A stretch of 64,000 bases of DNA from Achromobacter dolens (GTDB lineage Bacteria > Pseudomonadota > Gammaproteobacteria > Burkholderiales > Burkholderiaceae_B), in the NCBI RefSeq assembly GCF_902859745.1, contig NZ_CADIJW010000016.1, positions 1 to 64,000 on the forward strand. The letters are read 5' to 3'. Position 1 is the first letter of the stretch. Each line of letters starts with the position of its first letter. A program made the position numbers and the translations under genes. Shown here piece by piece: positions 45,381 to 55,921 of this stretch. Under the pieces are notes generated by a model that did not search any database, was not told the DNA's origin, and worked only from the letters and a program-made list of their open reading frames with translations.

Positions 45381-45409
45381 GAGGGGGCGCCTGGCGCCCC
45401 CTCGTTTTT
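45381..45409 (+). terminator. rho-independent terminator after mucD
   Basis: GAGGGGGCG / CGCCCCCTC stem with a short CCTGG-type loop and GTTTTT tail, 36 bp past mucD. Separates the fab/rpoE block from lepA. Confidence 0.93.
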
Positions 45410-45533
45410 GCCCGGCCCTCCCGCCAGATGCCGTCCGCAGCCCGCCGCAAGCGTGGCCCGGCGGCGGGCGTGCCGGCCGAGTGGCCCCAACCCGTCAGCC
45501 GTGCCTACCCTGGTGGCGGCGTCTTCCGGCAGT

Positions 45534-45561
45534 TTGCCGAATGTTCCGTCCCTTTTAAATT
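45534..45561 (+). promoter_or_regulatory. candidate lepA promoter, nearly leaderless
   Basis: TTGCCG (45534-45539), 16 nt, TAAATT (45556-45561). The -10 ends 5 bp before the lepA ATG, so transcripts would start at or very near the start codon. No ribosome site precedes that ATG. Confidence 0.4.
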
Positions 45562-45566
45562 CAAGC

Positions 45567-47360
<1,794 letters not shown>

Positions 47361-47382
47361 AACCCGAGAAGGCGGTTAGCTG

Positions 47383-48267
47383 ATGAGTTGGAACTTTGCC
47401 CTGATCCTGTTTGTTCTGCTGGTGCTGACCGGCATTATCTGGGCGCTCGATCTGGCCGTATTGCGGCGCGGCCGCGAGCGCCGGGCGCAAGAGGCGATGG
47501 CGCAGTACGACGCGGCGCTGATCGGCGATTCGCAAGAGGCCGAGCGTTTGCGACGCGAGGCCGGCGACAAGGCCCGCCGCGTGCCGTGGTGGATCGAATA
47601 CGCGGTCAGTTTCTTTCCCGTGATCCTGTTCGTGTTCGTGCTGCGTTCGTTCGTGGTGGAGCCGTTCCGCATTCCTTCGGGTTCGATGCTGCCGACGCTG
47701 CAATCGGGCGACCTGATCCTGGTGAACAAGTTCAGCTACGGCCTGCGGCTGCCGGTGATTGACAAGAAGGTCGTCGAGATCGGCAAGCCGCAGCGTGGCG
47801 ATGTGTTCGTGTTCCGCTATCCGGTGGATCCGGACGTCGATTACATCAAGCGCGTGGTGGGCCTGCCCGGTGACGAAATCGCCTACCTCGACAAAAAACT
47901 GTACGTGAACGGCCAATTGGTGCCACATACGCGCGACGGTGACTATTTCGAACCTGATCGTGTCTCCTATATTGCACAATATAAGGAGAAATTGGGCGAA
48001 GTTAGCCACAATATCCTGCTTGATGAGAGCCGGCCGCAGGAGTATCGCCCGCAGTACCAATTTCCCAACCTCGGGAACTGCCAATATTCCCGCGATGGGG
48101 TACGCTGCAAAGTACCCGAGGGGCAATACTTCGCCATGGGCGATAATCGGGATAACAGCGCCGACAGCCGATATTGGGGTTTCGTGCCGGAATCCAATAT
48201 CGTCGGGAAGGCCTTCTTCATCTGGATGAATTTCAGCGATCTCAGCCGCATTGGCCGGTTCAACTGA
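47383..48267 (+). CDS. lepB: signal peptidase I
   Basis: 294 residues. Two N-terminal membrane helices (residues 4-25 and about 70-90). Catalytic Ser near 98 in IPSGSMLPT and Lys near 154 in [12 protein letters not shown]-terminal [14 protein letters not shown]. Cleaves signal peptides of Sec/Tat exports such as the binding proteins and MucD encoded nearby. Follows lepA by 22 bp, the classic lepA-lepB order. Confidence 0.97.
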   Translation: MSWNFALILFVLLVLTGIIWALDLAVLRRGRERRAQEAMAQYDAALIGDSQEAERLRREAGDKARRVPWWIEYAVSFFPVILFVFVLRSFVVEPFRIPSGSMLPTLQSGDLILVNKFSYGLRLPVIDKKVVEIGKPQRGDVFVFRYPVDPDVDYIKRVVGLPGDEIAYLDKKLYVNGQLVPHTRDGDYFEPDRVSYIAQYKEKLGEVSHNILLDESRPQEYRPQYQFPNLGNCQYSRDGVRCKVPEGQYFAMGDNRDNSADSRYWGFVPESNIVGKAFFIWMNFSDLSRIGRFN

Positions 48268-48269
48268 TT

Positions 48270-49031
48270 ATGTCGCTAGCCACGCTAGAAAACCGGCTGG
48301 ATCACCACTTCGGTGACCCAGCACTGCTTGAACAGGCGCTGACCCACCGCAGCCATGGGGCGCGCCACAACGAGCGCCTGGAGTTCCTCGGGGATTCCGT
48401 GCTCAACTTCGTCGTCGCTGCGATGCTGTTCGAGCGTTACGCGAAGATCGACGAGGGCGATCTGTCGCGCCTGCGCGCCAACCTGGTCAAGCAGGCCTCG
48501 CTGGCGGACATCGCCCAGCGCCTGGAGCTGTCCCAGTACCTGCGCCTGGGCGAAGGCGAACTGAAGAGTGGCGGTTTTCGCCGGCCGTCGATCCTGGCCG
48601 ACACGGTCGAAGCCCTGTTTGGCGCCGTGTTCCTGGACGCCGGCTTCGACGCCGCCCGCCGCGTGATCGTGCGTCAGTACCAGCCGGTGCTGGCCTCGGT
48701 CGACCCCAAGACCCTGGGCAAGGACGCCAAGACCTTGCTGCAGGAATTCCTGCAAGGCCGCAAGCTGGCCTTGCCCGTGTACACCGTGGTGGCCACGCAT
48801 GGCGCGGCCCACAGCCAGCAGTTCGAGGTCGAGTGCGCCATTCCGGCGCTCGAGATCAAGGTGAACGCGCCCGGCGCAAGCCGCCGCGCGGCCGAGCAGT
48901 CGGCCGCCAAGCTGGCGCTGGAGGCCGCGCAGGCCATCAGCCCGGCGTCCAAGGCCGCCCGCAAGTCGGGCAAGGCGCGCAAGACCGCGCAGTTGTCGCT
49001 GCCCGTGGCAGTGTCCCAAGAGACTAAATGA
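48270..49031 (+). CDS. rnc: ribonuclease III
   Basis: 253 residues. Signature [11 protein letters not shown] with catalytic Glu/Asp, second acidic block [13 protein letters not shown], then a double-stranded RNA-binding domain (about 152-225) and a basic Lys/Ala tail. Processes rRNA and structured mRNA. Two bases after lepB; overlaps era by 4 bp (ATGA). Confidence 0.97.
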   Translation: MSLATLENRLDHHFGDPALLEQALTHRSHGARHNERLEFLGDSVLNFVVAAMLFERYAKIDEGDLSRLRANLVKQASLADIAQRLELSQYLRLGEGELKSGGFRRPSILADTVEALFGAVFLDAGFDAARRVIVRQYQPVLASVDPKTLGKDAKTLLQEFLQGRKLALPVYTVVATHGAAHSQQFEVECAIPALEIKVNAPGASRRAAEQSAAKLALEAAQAISPASKAARKSGKARKTAQLSLPVAVSQETK

Positions 49032-49918
49032 GCGATACCCCTTTCCGTACCGGTTTCGTGGCCATCGTCGGCCGCCCCAACGTGGGCAAGTCCACGCTGA
49101 CGAACGCGCTGATCGGTTCCAAGATATCCATCGTGTCGCGCAAGGCGCAGACTACGCGCCACCGCATCCACGGGGTGCTGACGCGCGACCACGAACAGTT
49201 CGTGTTCGTGGATACGCCGGGCTTCCAGACGCGCCATGGCGGCGCCATGAACCGCATGATGAACCGCGTGGTGACGCAGGCGCTGGCCGACGTCGACGTG
49301 GTGGTGCACGTGGTCGAGGCCGGCAAGTGGTCGGAGGGCGACGCCAAGCTGCTGCCGCTGCTGCCTGCGCCGGAGCGCACCATCCTGGTGATCAGCAAGA
49401 TCGACGCGCTCAAGAACCGCGATGAGCTGTTCGCCTTCGTCTCGAAGATCATGGCGTTGCATCCGTTTGGCGCCGTGGTGCCGGTCAGCGCCACCAAGAA
49501 CCAGCAGCTCGACCAGTTGCTGCAGGAAATCGCGGCGCGCCTGCCGGAAGGCGAGCCGATGTTCGAGGAAGACACCCTGACCGACCGGCCGATGCGCTTC
49601 ATCGCCGCCGAACTGGTGCGCGAGAAGATCTTCCGCCTGGTCGGCGACGAACTGCCCTACGGCTGTACGGTCGTGATCGAGCAGTGGGAAGAGACCGACA
49701 AGGGCGCGCGCATCGCCGCCTGCGTCGTGGTGGAGCGCGACAGCCACAAGCCGATCCTGCTGGGCACCGGCGGCATGCACATGAAGCGCATCGCCTCCGA
49801 GGCGCGGCAGGACATTGCCAAGCTGCTGGACAAGCCGGTGCACCTGGAGATCTACATCAAGGTGCGCAAGGGCTGGTCCGACCGCGAGAGTGCGCTGCGC
49901 GACCTGGGCTATGAGTAA
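49028..49918 (+). CDS. era: GTPase Era
   Basis: 296 residues. G1 [11 protein letters not shown]3 DTPGFQT, G4 SKID, then a C-terminal KH domain ([21 protein letters not shown]). Binds the 3' end of 16S rRNA during 30S assembly. Overlaps rnc upstream and recO by 8 bp downstream. Confidence 0.97.
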   Translation: MSDTPFRTGFVAIVGRPNVGKSTLTNALIGSKISIVSRKAQTTRHRIHGVLTRDHEQFVFVDTPGFQTRHGGAMNRMMNRVVTQALADVDVVVHVVEAGKWSEGDAKLLPLLPAPERTILVISKIDALKNRDELFAFVSKIMALHPFGAVVPVSATKNQQLDQLLQEIAARLPEGEPMFEEDTLTDRPMRFIAAELVREKIFRLVGDELPYGCTVVIEQWEETDKGARIAACVVVERDSHKPILLGTGGMHMKRIASEARQDIAKLLDKPVHLEIYIKVRKGWSDRESALRDLGYE

Positions 49919-50498
49919 ACGGGCGCCTCGCGTCCAGGATCGCCCGGGATACATGCTCCACGCCACCGCGTGGCGCGAGACGTCCCTCATCGTTCAGACT
50001 TTCTCGCGCGACCACGGCTGTGTCGCCATGGTCGCCAAGGGCGCCAAGCGCCCGTATTCCGTGCTGCGTCCGGTGCTGTCGGCGTTCCAGCCGCTGCTGC
50101 TGTCGTGGACCGGCAACGGCGAGGTCAAGACCCTGACCCGCGCCGAGATCATGGGCGTGCGTGCCCTGAACGGCACCGCGCTGATGTCGGCGTGGTACAT
50201 GAATGAACTGCTGCTGCGCCTGTTGCCGCGCGAGGATGCCCATCCGCTGCTGTTCGACGCCTACGACATGGCGCTGCAGCAGTTGTCGGGCGGCACGCGC
50301 GCGGCGGGCGCCTTGCGCCGCTTCGAATGGACGCTGCTGCGCGAGACCGGCTACGGCGTGGATGAGGCGGAACCCGATTTCGACGATCCCGTCATCGAGC
50401 CGGCCCTGCGCCGCGACCTGCGCGAACGCCTGGCCGAGAACCTGGCGGGCCGGCCCCTGGCCACGCGCCGGGTGCTGATGGACCTGCAGCGCATCTGA
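49911..50498 (+). CDS. recO: DNA repair protein RecO, short form
   Basis: 195 residues. N-terminal OB-fold (GYMLHATAWRETSLIVQTFSRDHG, VAKGAKRPYS) and helical part (ALRRFEWTLLRETGYGV) are clear. After GYGV the E. coli protein has about 45 more residues before the last helices; here they are missing and the sequence goes directly to the C-terminal AGRPLATRRVL block. Loads RecA at gaps with RecFR. The ATG overlaps the era stop. Confidence 0.9.
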   Translation: MSKRAPRVQDRPGYMLHATAWRETSLIVQTFSRDHGCVAMVAKGAKRPYSVLRPVLSAFQPLLLSWTGNGEVKTLTRAEIMGVRALNGTALMSAWYMNELLLRLLPREDAHPLLFDAYDMALQQLSGGTRAAGALRRFEWTLLRETGYGVDEAEPDFDDPVIEPALRRDLRERLAENLAGRPLATRRVLMDLQRI

Positions 50499-50516
50499 AC
50501 CCGCGGCGCGCCTGCC

Positions 50517-51434
50517 ATGACCTTCACGCTCAAGCAGGTCGAGACCTTCCGCACCGTCTATGAAACGGAAAGCGTGACCGCCGCGGCGCGGCGGCTCGAT
50601 GTGTCGCCGGCCACGGTCAGCGCGACGCTGGCCGCGCTCGAGGCCAGCATCGAATTGCGGCTGTTCGAGCGCGTGCGCCAGCGCATGCAGCGCACGCCCG
50701 AAGCCACGCTGCTGTACGAGGAGATCCGCCGCCTGAACGTCGGCCTGGAAAGCCTGGGCCGCAAGATCCGCGCGATCCGCGGGGCGGCCCAGCCGCGTCT
50801 GCGCATCGGCTGCATCCATGCCTACAGCGGGGCGGTCGTCAGCGATACCATCGCGCGCTTTCGCGAGCGTTATCCGGACACGCCCCTGTATCTGCAGATC
50901 CGGGATTCGAACACACTGCGCGACATGGTGGTGTCAGGCGAACTGGACTTGGCCGCCGTGGCGGATGAGTCGGAGCTGGAGGGCCTGCGCGGCCATCGCC
51001 TGGCCAGCCTGCGGGCCGTGACGGTGTTCCCGGACGGTCATCCGCTGGCGCGCCTGGAGCAGGTCGGACTGGCGCAACTGGCCGAGGTGGATGTGATCGC
51101 CCTGAATGCCGAGGATGCCTCGCGCCAGCGGCTGGACGCGCTGGTGCTGCAGGCCGGCCTCGGCCTGCGCGTCGCGATCGAGACGCCGTACTCGAGCACG
51201 GTGTGCCAGCTTGCGCTGGCCGGCCATGGCGTCGGCATCGCCAACCCCGCCACCGCGGTGGGGCTGGAAGCCGCGGGCTTGTGCCACAGGCCCCTGGCGG
51301 CGCCCGTGCATTTCGAATGCCACATGATCCTGCATGGCAGCCGGCCGCTGTCGGAGGCTGGCAAGTACTGGGCGACCTGTCTGCGCGCGGCGTTGGCGCC
51401 GTTGGTGGAACGCTACGGTGTCAAGCGCGGCTGA
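50517..51434 (+). CDS. LysR-family transcriptional regulator
   Basis: 305 residues. N-terminal winged helix-turn-helix (FRTVYETESVTAAARRLDVSPATVSATLAALE), linker helix, then a periplasmic-binding-like effector domain from about residue 95. It converges with the deacylase/PLP-enzyme operon rather than diverging from it, so regulation of that operon is plausible by proximity but not shown by the usual divergent layout. Confidence 0.9.
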   Translation: MTFTLKQVETFRTVYETESVTAAARRLDVSPATVSATLAALEASIELRLFERVRQRMQRTPEATLLYEEIRRLNVGLESLGRKIRAIRGAAQPRLRIGCIHAYSGAVVSDTIARFRERYPDTPLYLQIRDSNTLRDMVVSGELDLAAVADESELEGLRGHRLASLRAVTVFPDGHPLARLEQVGLAQLAEVDVIALNAEDASRQRLDALVLQAGLGLRVAIETPYSSTVCQLALAGHGVGIANPATAVGLEAAGLCHRPLAAPVHFECHMILHGSRPLSEAGKYWATCLRAALAPLVERYGVKRG

Positions 51435-51467
51435 CGGGCTCGCGGTCCGCGCAGCAGTTGCCGCCGC

Positions 51468-52565
51468 CTAGCCGCGGCGGCCGTCCGCCGTCAGGATCAG
51501 CACCACCGACGATTCCGCATCAAGCTGGCCGGCGCGGCGCAACCGCGTGACCGCCGCCAGCGCGGCGGCCGATGACAGTTCCGTGGCCAGGCCCAGGCGC
51601 TCCAGCCGCTGCTGCGCCTGGGCGGCGGCGGCATCGGAGACCTCGACCGGCGAGCCGCCCGAGCGCGCCAGCGCTTCGAGCGATTGCAGGGTGACGGTAC
51701 CGCCGGCGATAGAGTATTGATCGGTGGCCCCTTCCCACAGGCCGCGCGCATCGCCCGCGGCGCGCGCCCGCGACAGGCGGGCGAACGGTTCCACCGCATG
51801 CAGCCGCGGCAGGCGCGGGATGCGGCCGGCGCGCAGCAATTGCTGCCAGCCCATCAGAATGCCCCACAGCAGGTCGCCGCGCGCGGTTGGCACGACGATG
51901 TCGGTGGGCAGGCCGCAGCGGTCGAACAATTCCTGCGCGATTGGCTTGTAGCCTTCGACGCCGTAGGGATGCGTGCCGACCGGCGGGTTGAGATAGTTGG
52001 TGCCGGCGAAAGCGCCCTGGTTGCGGCACAGGTCGGCGACATGGGGCCAGCGGCCCAGGCTGTCGTCGAATGCGGTCAGGCGGGCGCCGAAGCGCTGCAT
52101 GGCCTCGCGCTGCAGCGGCGGGCAGTGGCGGGTGATGGCGATGTCGGCCTGCAAACCGGCGGCGGCGCAATAGGCCGCCAGCGAGACGCCGGCATTGCCG
52201 CTGGAAGCCGCGGCCACACGCGTGGCGCCGGCCAGCCGGGCGCGCGACACCAGTTGCGCGGCCATGCGGTCCTTGTGGCTGCCGGTGGGGTTGGCGCTCT
52301 CGCATTTGAGCCAGAGCCGTCCCACGCCCTCGGCCTGCGCCAGCGCGGGCGCATCCAGGCAGGGCGTGGCGCCTTCGCCGAGCGTGACGGGGTCCAGCAC
52401 CGGCAGGTCGATTGCGTCGCCGGAGCCTGCGGCGTACTGGCATTCCAGCGACGCGGGATGGCCGGCCTCCAGGCAATGCGGGCAGCCTTCCGGGTAGTCG
52501 GCGGGCGGCAGTTGGCTGTCGCAGCGGATGCAGCGCAGGCCGGACAAGCGGGGGTTCATCAGCAT
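51468..52565 (-). CDS. threonine synthase-like PLP-dependent enzyme with N-terminal zinc ribbon
   Basis: 365 residues. Begins with a four-cysteine ribbon (CIRC...CPHC), as in many threonine synthases. The fold-type II PLP core has the lysine in NPTGSHKDRMAA (His where threonine synthases have Phe), the phosphate/substrate loop SSGNAGVSLAAY, and TAD near the C-terminus. Likely beta- or gamma-elimination/replacement on an amino acid; threonine synthesis itself is unlikely given the operon (deacylase, uptake receptor). Starts 3 bp after the deacylase stop; ATG at 52559 is an alternative start. Confidence 0.82.
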   Translation of the reverse strand: MLMNPRLSGLRCIRCDSQLPPADYPEGCPHCLEAGHPASLECQYAAGSGDAIDLPVLDPVTLGEGATPCLDAPALAQAEGVGRLWLKCESANPTGSHKDRMAAQLVSRARLAGATRVAAASSGNAGVSLAAYCAAAGLQADIAITRHCPPLQREAMQRFGARLTAFDDSLGRWPHVADLCRNQGAFAGTNYLNPPVGTHPYGVEGYKPIAQELFDRCGLPTDIVVPTARGDLLWGILMGWQQLLRAGRIPRLPRLHAVEPFARLSRARAAGDARGLWEGATDQYSIAGGTVTLQSLEALARSGGSPVEVSDAAAAQAQQRLERLGLATELSSAAALAAVTRLRRAGQLDAESSVVLILTADGRRG

Positions 52566-52568
52566 GGG

Positions 52569-53546
52569 TCAGTACAACGAGGCAAGGGAGTCCAGGGGAA
52601 GGGCGGGGGCGACCTGCAGCAGGCAGTCGCCGTCGTCGCTGCGGGCGATGGCGCGCAGGCAGACGACGGTGCCGGCCTGCGGGCTGGCGAGGGCGCGCGC
52701 GGGCAGGTCGGGGCGGGCGGGTTCTATGAGCTGGCCGATGGTCTGGCCGGCGGTCACGGTCTGGCCCAGATCGACGGCGGGAATGAACACGCCCGGTTCG
52801 CGGCTGCGCAGGGTGGCGGCCGGCGCGTCCAGGTCGTGCAGCAACGGCGCCGGCTGGCGCGGCGTGGCGGCGGCCAGCAAGCCCAGTTCGGCCAGGCAGC
52901 CGAGCAGGCCGTCGCGGCAGCGTTCCACCAGCGCGCGGGTGGTCTCGCCGCCGCCGCCGATTTCCGCGCTCAGGCGCAGCACGCCCAGGCGGCTGGCGGC
53001 GGCCGGCATCGAACCGGATTCGCCGCCGCGAAAGAACACGCAATGCGGCAGGCCGAAGGCGCGGGCCAGGGACGGCAGGCGTTCATCATAGGCGTCGTCG
53101 CCATAGCGGGTGATGACCGAAGACGGCAGGTAGCGCAGCGATGCGCCTCCGCTGTGGATGTCCACCAGTGCCTGGATGCGCGGCAGCAGCCGCGCCTCCA
53201 GGGCGGCGGCCACGCTCTCGGTATAGCCGCGCGCCGGCGCGCCGAGAAAGGCGCGGTTCAGGTTGCCGCCGTCGGAAGGCGACAGGCGCGTGCCGGCCAG
53301 CGAGGCCTCGGCGTTGGCGGCGGGCAGCAGGTAGACCGTGCCGCGCTGCAGGACGCCCGGCAGCAGTTGCCAGAGCTGCAGGATGGCCGCCTGGCCTTCC
53401 CATTCGTCGCCATGCACGCCGGCCATCAGCGCCACGGCCGGCCCGGGGCCGGCCTCGATCTTCAGCACCGGGATGGTGACGCGCCGGTAGGCCGACGCGT
53501 TGGTGGCGGCGGCGCAGGTGAAGTCTTCGCGGCTTACCTGGATCAT
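52569..53546 (-). CDS. succinylglutamate desuccinylase/aspartoacylase-family deacylase
   Basis: 325 residues. Zinc carboxypeptidase-like motifs: GVHGDEWEG (His, Glu), a histidine in LVDIHSGG, and Glu in RLSAEIGGGG. The C-terminal half has a beta-rich biotin/lipoyl-like segment (GVFIPAVDLGQTVTAGQTIGQL) as in DoeB-type N-acetyl-diaminobutyrate deacetylases. Expected to remove an acyl group from an N-acyl amino acid. Co-transcribed with the PLP enzyme and probably the Bug receptor. Confidence 0.85.
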   Translation of the reverse strand: MIQVSREDFTCAAATNASAYRRVTIPVLKIEAGPGPAVALMAGVHGDEWEGQAAILQLWQLLPGVLQRGTVYLLPAANAEASLAGTRLSPSDGGNLNRAFLGAPARGYTESVAAALEARLLPRIQALVDIHSGGASLRYLPSSVITRYGDDAYDERLPSLARAFGLPHCVFFRGGESGSMPAAASRLGVLRLSAEIGGGGETTRALVERCRDGLLGCLAELGLLAAATPRQPAPLLHDLDAPAATLRSREPGVFIPAVDLGQTVTAGQTIGQLIEPARPDLPARALASPQAGTVVCLRAIARSDDGDCLLQVAPALPLDSLASLY

Positions 53547-53577
53547 GGCGTGGCCTCCGGTCGCGGGCGAGGGTGTG

Positions 53578-54540
53578 TCAATCCAGCGTGGTGCCGGCGG
53601 CCTTGATGAGGGTTTCCCATTTGGGCAGTTCCTTCTGGATCTGGGTCTGGACGTCGGCGGGCGCGCCGCCGAGCGGCTCCTGCGAGCGGCTGCGCAGTTC
53701 GCGCGCGACGGGTTCCGCGCGCAGCGCGGCGTTCATCGCCGCGTTCAGCCGCGCGATGACGGCGGGCGGCGTGCCGGCCGGCGCCACCAGCGCGCTCCAA
53801 GCCGATTGCTCGTAGTCGGGATAGCCTTGCTCAGCCACCGTCGGCACGTCCGGATTGGATGCCGCGCGGGCCTTGGTGGTGACAGCCAGCGCGCGCAGGC
53901 GGCCGTCCTTCAGATTGCCGATCAGGGGCGGCAGATTCTCCATCATCGAATCGACGTGGCCGCCCAGCAGGTCGGCCAACTGCGCGGCCGTGGCCTTATA
54001 GGGAATCTGCCGCACCGCCGCGCCGGTCTGGGCGATGAAAAGTTTGACGCCGACTTCGCTGGTGGTGCCGGGATCGGCCGACGTCATGGTCAGGCGGTCG
54101 GGCTGGGCGCGGCTGGCGTCGATGAAGTTCTTGAGATCGCGGTAGGGCGAGGCCGCGTTGACGACGATGACGTTGGGGGTTTCGGCCACCAGGCCGATCG
54201 GCGTGATGTCGCGGTCCAGGTCATAGAGCTGCTGCTTGAAGAGATAGCGATGCAGCACCAGCGTGCCGACGTGGGCGTAGCCGATGGTGTAGCCGTCGGC
54301 CGCGGCGCGCACCAGCGCCTGGGTGCCGATGCGGCCGCCCGCGCCCACGCGGTTTTCGATCACCACCGGCTGGCCGAGCACACGGCTCATTTCCTGGCCG
54401 ACCAGGCGGGCGGTGATGTCGGCGTTGCCGCCAGCGGCGGCCGGCACGATCATCGTGATGGGCCGTTCCGGGTATTCGGCCAGCGCGGGCTGCGCGGTCA
54501 GGCAAAGCAACAGGGCGGCAAGGCTGGCGGAGCGTTTCAT
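53578..54540 (-). CDS. Bug/TctC-type tripartite tricarboxylate transporter binding protein
   Basis: 320 residues. Signal peptide (MKRSASLAALLLCLTAQPALA-EYP), then the Bug family blocks YPERPITMIVPAAAGGNADITARLVG and NRVGAGGRIGTQALVRAAADGYT. Extracytoplasmic receptor for a carboxylate or amino acid derivative. No TctA/TctB membrane genes accompany it, as is common for the numerous Bug proteins of Bordetella relatives. First gene of the operon with the deacylase and PLP enzyme (31-bp gap). Confidence 0.92.
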   Translation of the reverse strand: MKRSASLAALLLCLTAQPALAEYPERPITMIVPAAAGGNADITARLVGQEMSRVLGQPVVIENRVGAGGRIGTQALVRAAADGYTIGYAHVGTLVLHRYLFKQQLYDLDRDITPIGLVAETPNVIVVNAASPYRDLKNFIDASRAQPDRLTMTSADPGTTSEVGVKLFIAQTGAAVRQIPYKATAAQLADLLGGHVDSMMENLPPLIGNLKDGRLRALAVTTKARAASNPDVPTVAEQGYPDYEQSAWSALVAPAGTPPAVIARLNAAMNAALRAEPVARELRSRSQEPLGGAPADVQTQIQKELPKWETLIKAAGTTLD

Positions 54541-54630
54541 GACGGTTCCCGGGACGTTGAGGGCTGCGCTATTGTGCGGCGGCCGCGCGGGGAATCCGTT
54601 TGGTTTTATCAGATGGTTGTTCGATAAAAG

Positions 54631-55917
54631 CTAAGGCTGGGGTGGCGGCTGCCGATCGGCCTTGCGCCCCAGTCCGTAGCCGAGCGCCGCCGCAGCCAGC
54701 GCGCACAGCGCGCCCAGGAGGGCGATCAGCGCCACGCCGTGTCCCAGCGCATCGACCCCTGCCTTGACCCAGCCGCTGGCCGCGTCGCCTGCGCGGTAGA
54801 CCACGGTGTCGATGACGTTCTTGGTCTTGTATTTGTCCTCGGGCGAGACCGCGGTGAAAAGCATCTCGCGTCCGGGTTTGACCAACGCGTATTCGCCGGC
54901 GCGCCGCAGGATCATGGCCACGGCAAGCACCGCGAACACCGGGTAGGCCGCCAGCGCCAGGAACGCCAGCGCCATGGCCAGCGGCACCGCCGCCATCAGG
55001 AATCGCACGCCCAGCCAGGCGGCGACGCGGCCGGTGAGGAATAGCTGCGACAACAGCGCCAGGGCCTGCACGATGAAGTCCAGCGTGGCGAAGACGCGGA
55101 TGCGCTGCGCCCTGTCCGGGAAGGTCTCGGCCACCAGCCGCGCCTGCTCCATGTACAGGAAGGTGCTGAGGGTGGCCAGCAGCAGCACCAGCACGGCGAT
55201 ACCCAGCAGGTAAGGCGACTGGAATACCCGTGCCAGCCCCGCCAGCATGGCGCCCGGGATCGGGCGCGCCAGTTCAGCGGTCTCGGCTTCGGAGCGGGTC
55301 GCGGCGCGCCAGCGCAGCAGCCAGCGCTTGAGCGGCAGGGTGGCCGCCAGCAGCAGCGCCGACAACAGCAGCAGGCCGGCCGTGCCGAGCGTGCCCGCCA
55401 GCAGGCCGCCCAGCAAGGGGCCGCACAATCCCCCGGCGCTGGCGCCGGCGGCGATGAAGGCGAACAGGCGCTTGGCCGACGCCATGCGGAAGACGTCGGC
55501 CATCAGGCTCCAGCCGAGCGAGACCACGAACAGGTTGAAGACCGACAACCACACGTAGAAGCTGCGCGCGGCCCAGACGCCATCGGGCTGCCAGTGGAAC
55601 AGCGCCGCGTAGCCCGCCATGGTGGCGGCGAACACCGCGTAGGCCCAGGTCACCAGCGTGGCGCGCGGCACCCGGCCCGACAGCCAGCCGAACAGCGGCA
55701 CCACCGCCAGCATGGCCAGGAACGTGGCGCTGAACAGCCATTGCAGTTGTTCGACGCCGGCCTGGATGCCCAGGGTCTCGCGGATCGGCCGCAGCATGAA
55801 ATAGCCGCAGAACAGGAAAAAGAAGAAGGCGAAGCCGCAGGCGCCCGCCGCCACCTCGCCGGGTTGGAGCCCCAGCGCTTGCGCCGCCCGCTGGCGCCAG
55901 GAGCCGGCGGCGCGCAT
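54631..55917 (-). CDS. MFS-type transporter of the NTP/NDP exchange (ATP/ADP carrier-like) group
   Basis: 428 residues, about 12 membrane spans. N-terminal FFFFLFCGYFMLRPIRETLGI and KPGREMLFTAVSPEDKYKTKNVIDTVVYRAGD near residue 360 are the hallmark blocks of the Npt/TLC nucleotide-exchange family seen in free-living bacteria. Whether it carries nucleotides is unknown. Encoded 4 bp after the aldo/keto reductase gene, so co-expressed. Confidence 0.85.
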   Translation of the reverse strand: MRAAGSWRQRAAQALGLQPGEVAAGACGFAFFFFLFCGYFMLRPIRETLGIQAGVEQLQWLFSATFLAMLAVVPLFGWLSGRVPRATLVTWAYAVFAATMAGYAALFHWQPDGVWAARSFYVWLSVFNLFVVSLGWSLMADVFRMASAKRLFAFIAAGASAGGLCGPLLGGLLAGTLGTAGLLLLSALLLAATLPLKRWLLRWRAATRSEAETAELARPIPGAMLAGLARVFQSPYLLGIAVLVLLLATLSTFLYMEQARLVAETFPDRAQRIRVFATLDFIVQALALLSQLFLTGRVAAWLGVRFLMAAVPLAMALAFLALAAYPVFAVLAVAMILRRAGEYALVKPGREMLFTAVSPEDKYKTKNVIDTVVYRAGDAASGWVKAGVDALGHGVALIALLGALCALAAAALGYGLGRKADRQPPPQP

Positions 55918-55921
55918 GGCT

